Shown: in pieces, positions 6,455 through 6,884 of the stretch
How positions within the stretch are numbered: the stretch's first letter is position 1
Layout: each line of letters starts with the position of its first letter
Assembly (NCBI GenBank): GCA_017551425.1
Contig: JAFZLQ010000088.1
Location: 1-6,884 of the forward strand
Direction: 5' to 3'
From: Bacteroidales bacterium
GTDB lineage: Bacteria; Bacteroidota; Bacteroidia; Bacteroidales; UBA932
Length of the DNA: 6,884 bases
Made by a program: the position numbers and the translations under genes
Notes under the pieces: generated by a model
Databases searched by the model: none
Seen by the model: only the letters and a program-made list of their open reading frames with translations
What the model was told of the DNA's origin: nothing

Positions 6455-6673
6455 ATGTCAAAACAAGTAGCTATAGAACAAGATGGAAAGGTCATCGAGA
6501 CCCTTCCGAACGCGATGTTCAAAGTCGAGCTTGAGAATGGTCACGTCCTGCTATGCAACATATCAGGCAAAATGCGTATGAACTTCATCCATATTCTTCT
6601 GGGCGACAGAGTCAAAGTTGAAATCTCACCTTATGATTTGACCAAAGGGAGAATATCTTTCAGATACAAATAA
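6455..6673 (+). CDS. infA: Translation initiation factor IF-1
   Basis: Complete 72-residue IF-1, the standard length. It is a single S1/OB-fold domain with the family blocks [11 protein letters not shown] (20-30), ISGKMRMN (36-43), GDRVKVE (50-56) and [15 protein letters not shown] (58-72). IF-1 binds the ribosomal A site on the 30S and works with IF-2 and IF-3 in start-site selection. The 17-base gap after map (GTAAAGTTTTAATTTTA) is entirely A/T-rich, with no Shine-Dalgarno. Codon choice is noticeably more A/T-rich than in the ribosomal genes upstream. The order map-infA-rpmJ-rpsM is the normal one for this locus. Confidence 0.98.
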   Translation: MSKQVAIEQDGKVIETLPNAMFKVELENGHVLLCNISGKMRMNFIHILLGDRVKVEISPYDLTKGRISFRYK

Positions 6674-6687
6674 AAATTTTTCGCGAT

Positions 6688-6804
6688 ATGAAAGTCAAAA
6701 CATCCATCAAGAAGCGCAGCGAGGATTGCAAGATAGTGCGCCGCAAGGGCCGTCTTTACGTAATCTGCAAGAAGAACCCCAAGTTCAAGATGCGTCAGGG
6801 ATAA
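6688..6804 (+). CDS. rpmJ: 50S ribosomal protein L36 (bL36), partly zinc-ligand-depleted
   Basis: Complete 38-residue bL36, starting [19 protein letters not shown] and ending [11 protein letters not shown], then TAA. Length, the CKIVRR core and the RQG terminus are diagnostic. In the zinc-ribbon form the ligands are C11, C14, C27 and H33. Here residues 14 and 27 are cysteine, but 11 is serine and 33 is phenylalanine, so a full zinc site cannot form. bL36 is a small late-assembling 50S protein bound to 23S rRNA near the stalk base. The 14-base gap after infA is AATTTTTCGCGAT-like with no Shine-Dalgarno. It is the only gene for this protein visible here; a second copy elsewhere cannot be excluded. 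Confidence 0.96.
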   Translation: MKVKTSIKKRSEDCKIVRRKGRLYVICKKNPKFKMRQG

Positions 6805-6820
6805 TAATCAGTAAACAAAT

Positions 6821-6830
6821 TAAGTAAAGT
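6821..6830 (+). repeat. TAAGTAAAGT, copy 2, before rpsM
   Basis: Exact match to the word at 6435-6444. It lies in the 32-base rpmJ-rpsM gap and ends 6 bases before the rpsM ATG. This gap is the longest in the window and contains no hairpin, T-run or recognisable promoter. Confidence 0.45.
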
Positions 6831-6836
6831 ATAATT

Positions 6837-6884
6837 ATGGCACGTATAGCCGGTGTTGATTTACCTAACAACAAACAAGGAGAG
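6837..6884 (+). CDS. rpsM: 30S ribosomal protein S13 (uS13), 5' part
   Basis: Only the first 16 codons are in the window (MARIAGVDLPNNKQGE). This is the canonical N-terminus of bacterial uS13, and its place directly after rpmJ agrees. uS13 lies in the 30S head and forms intersubunit bridges with the 50S central protuberance. The start is in the ATTATG context seen at several other genes here, with no Shine-Dalgarno. The window ends inside the gene, so nothing can be said about the rest. Confidence 0.95.
   Translation, partial: MARIAGVDLPNNKQGE

Noticed and set aside
6805..6836. Promoter or terminator in the rpmJ-rpsM gap
   Set aside because: TATAAT is present at 6829-6834, but in this phylum that is not the usual -10 element and it is 2 bases from the start codon. 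No hairpin with a T-run is seen.

Overview
The window is a continuous stretch of the conserved S10-spc-alpha ribosomal-protein locus, all on the + strand. It runs from the 3' end of rpsQ (S17) through rplN, rplX, rplE, rpsN, rpsH, rplF, rplR, rpsE, rpmD, rplO, secY, map, infA and rpmJ to the first 16 codons of rpsM (S13). There are 14 complete genes and two genes cut by the window edges. No mobile element, CRISPR array, tRNA, rRNA, credible promoter or intrinsic terminator is visible. No stretch between genes exceeds 32 bases.

The organism is most likely a member of the Bacteroidota, probably a Bacteroidales-type gut or anaerobic lineage. Four things point this way: secY is followed directly by map, infA, rpmJ and rpsM with no adk; most start codons are preceded by A/T-rich leaders rather than a Shine-Dalgarno sequence; bL36 is a cysteine-depleted form ending in a KKNPK-type tail; and the protein sequences resemble that phylum. 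Genus cannot be given from sequence reading alone. Ribosomal genes and secY show strong C-ending codon bias typical of highly expressed genes. map and infA are visibly less biased.

Layout: 1-4293 encodes ribosomal proteins of both subunits (S17, L14, L24, L5, S14, S8, L6, L18, S5, L30, L15). 4298-5635 encodes the translocon pore SecY. 5658-6437 encodes methionine aminopeptidase. 6455-6804 encodes IF-1 and bL36, and rpsM opens at 6837. Gaps of 2-32 bases and the shared strand imply one long transcript. Its products act in sequence: ribosome assembly, initiation, N-terminal methionine removal and membrane targeting of nascent chains.

This is a conserved core region, and I found no undescribed multi-gene system. 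The points most worth a second look are small and regulatory: a boxA-like (NusB/NusE-type) sequence in the secY-map gap overlapping a potential hairpin; three strong Shine-Dalgarno sequences (rplR, rpmD, rplO) in a phylum that mostly does without them; a GC-rich hairpin just inside rplO; a recurring ATTATG start context; and a bL36 with only half of its zinc ligands.
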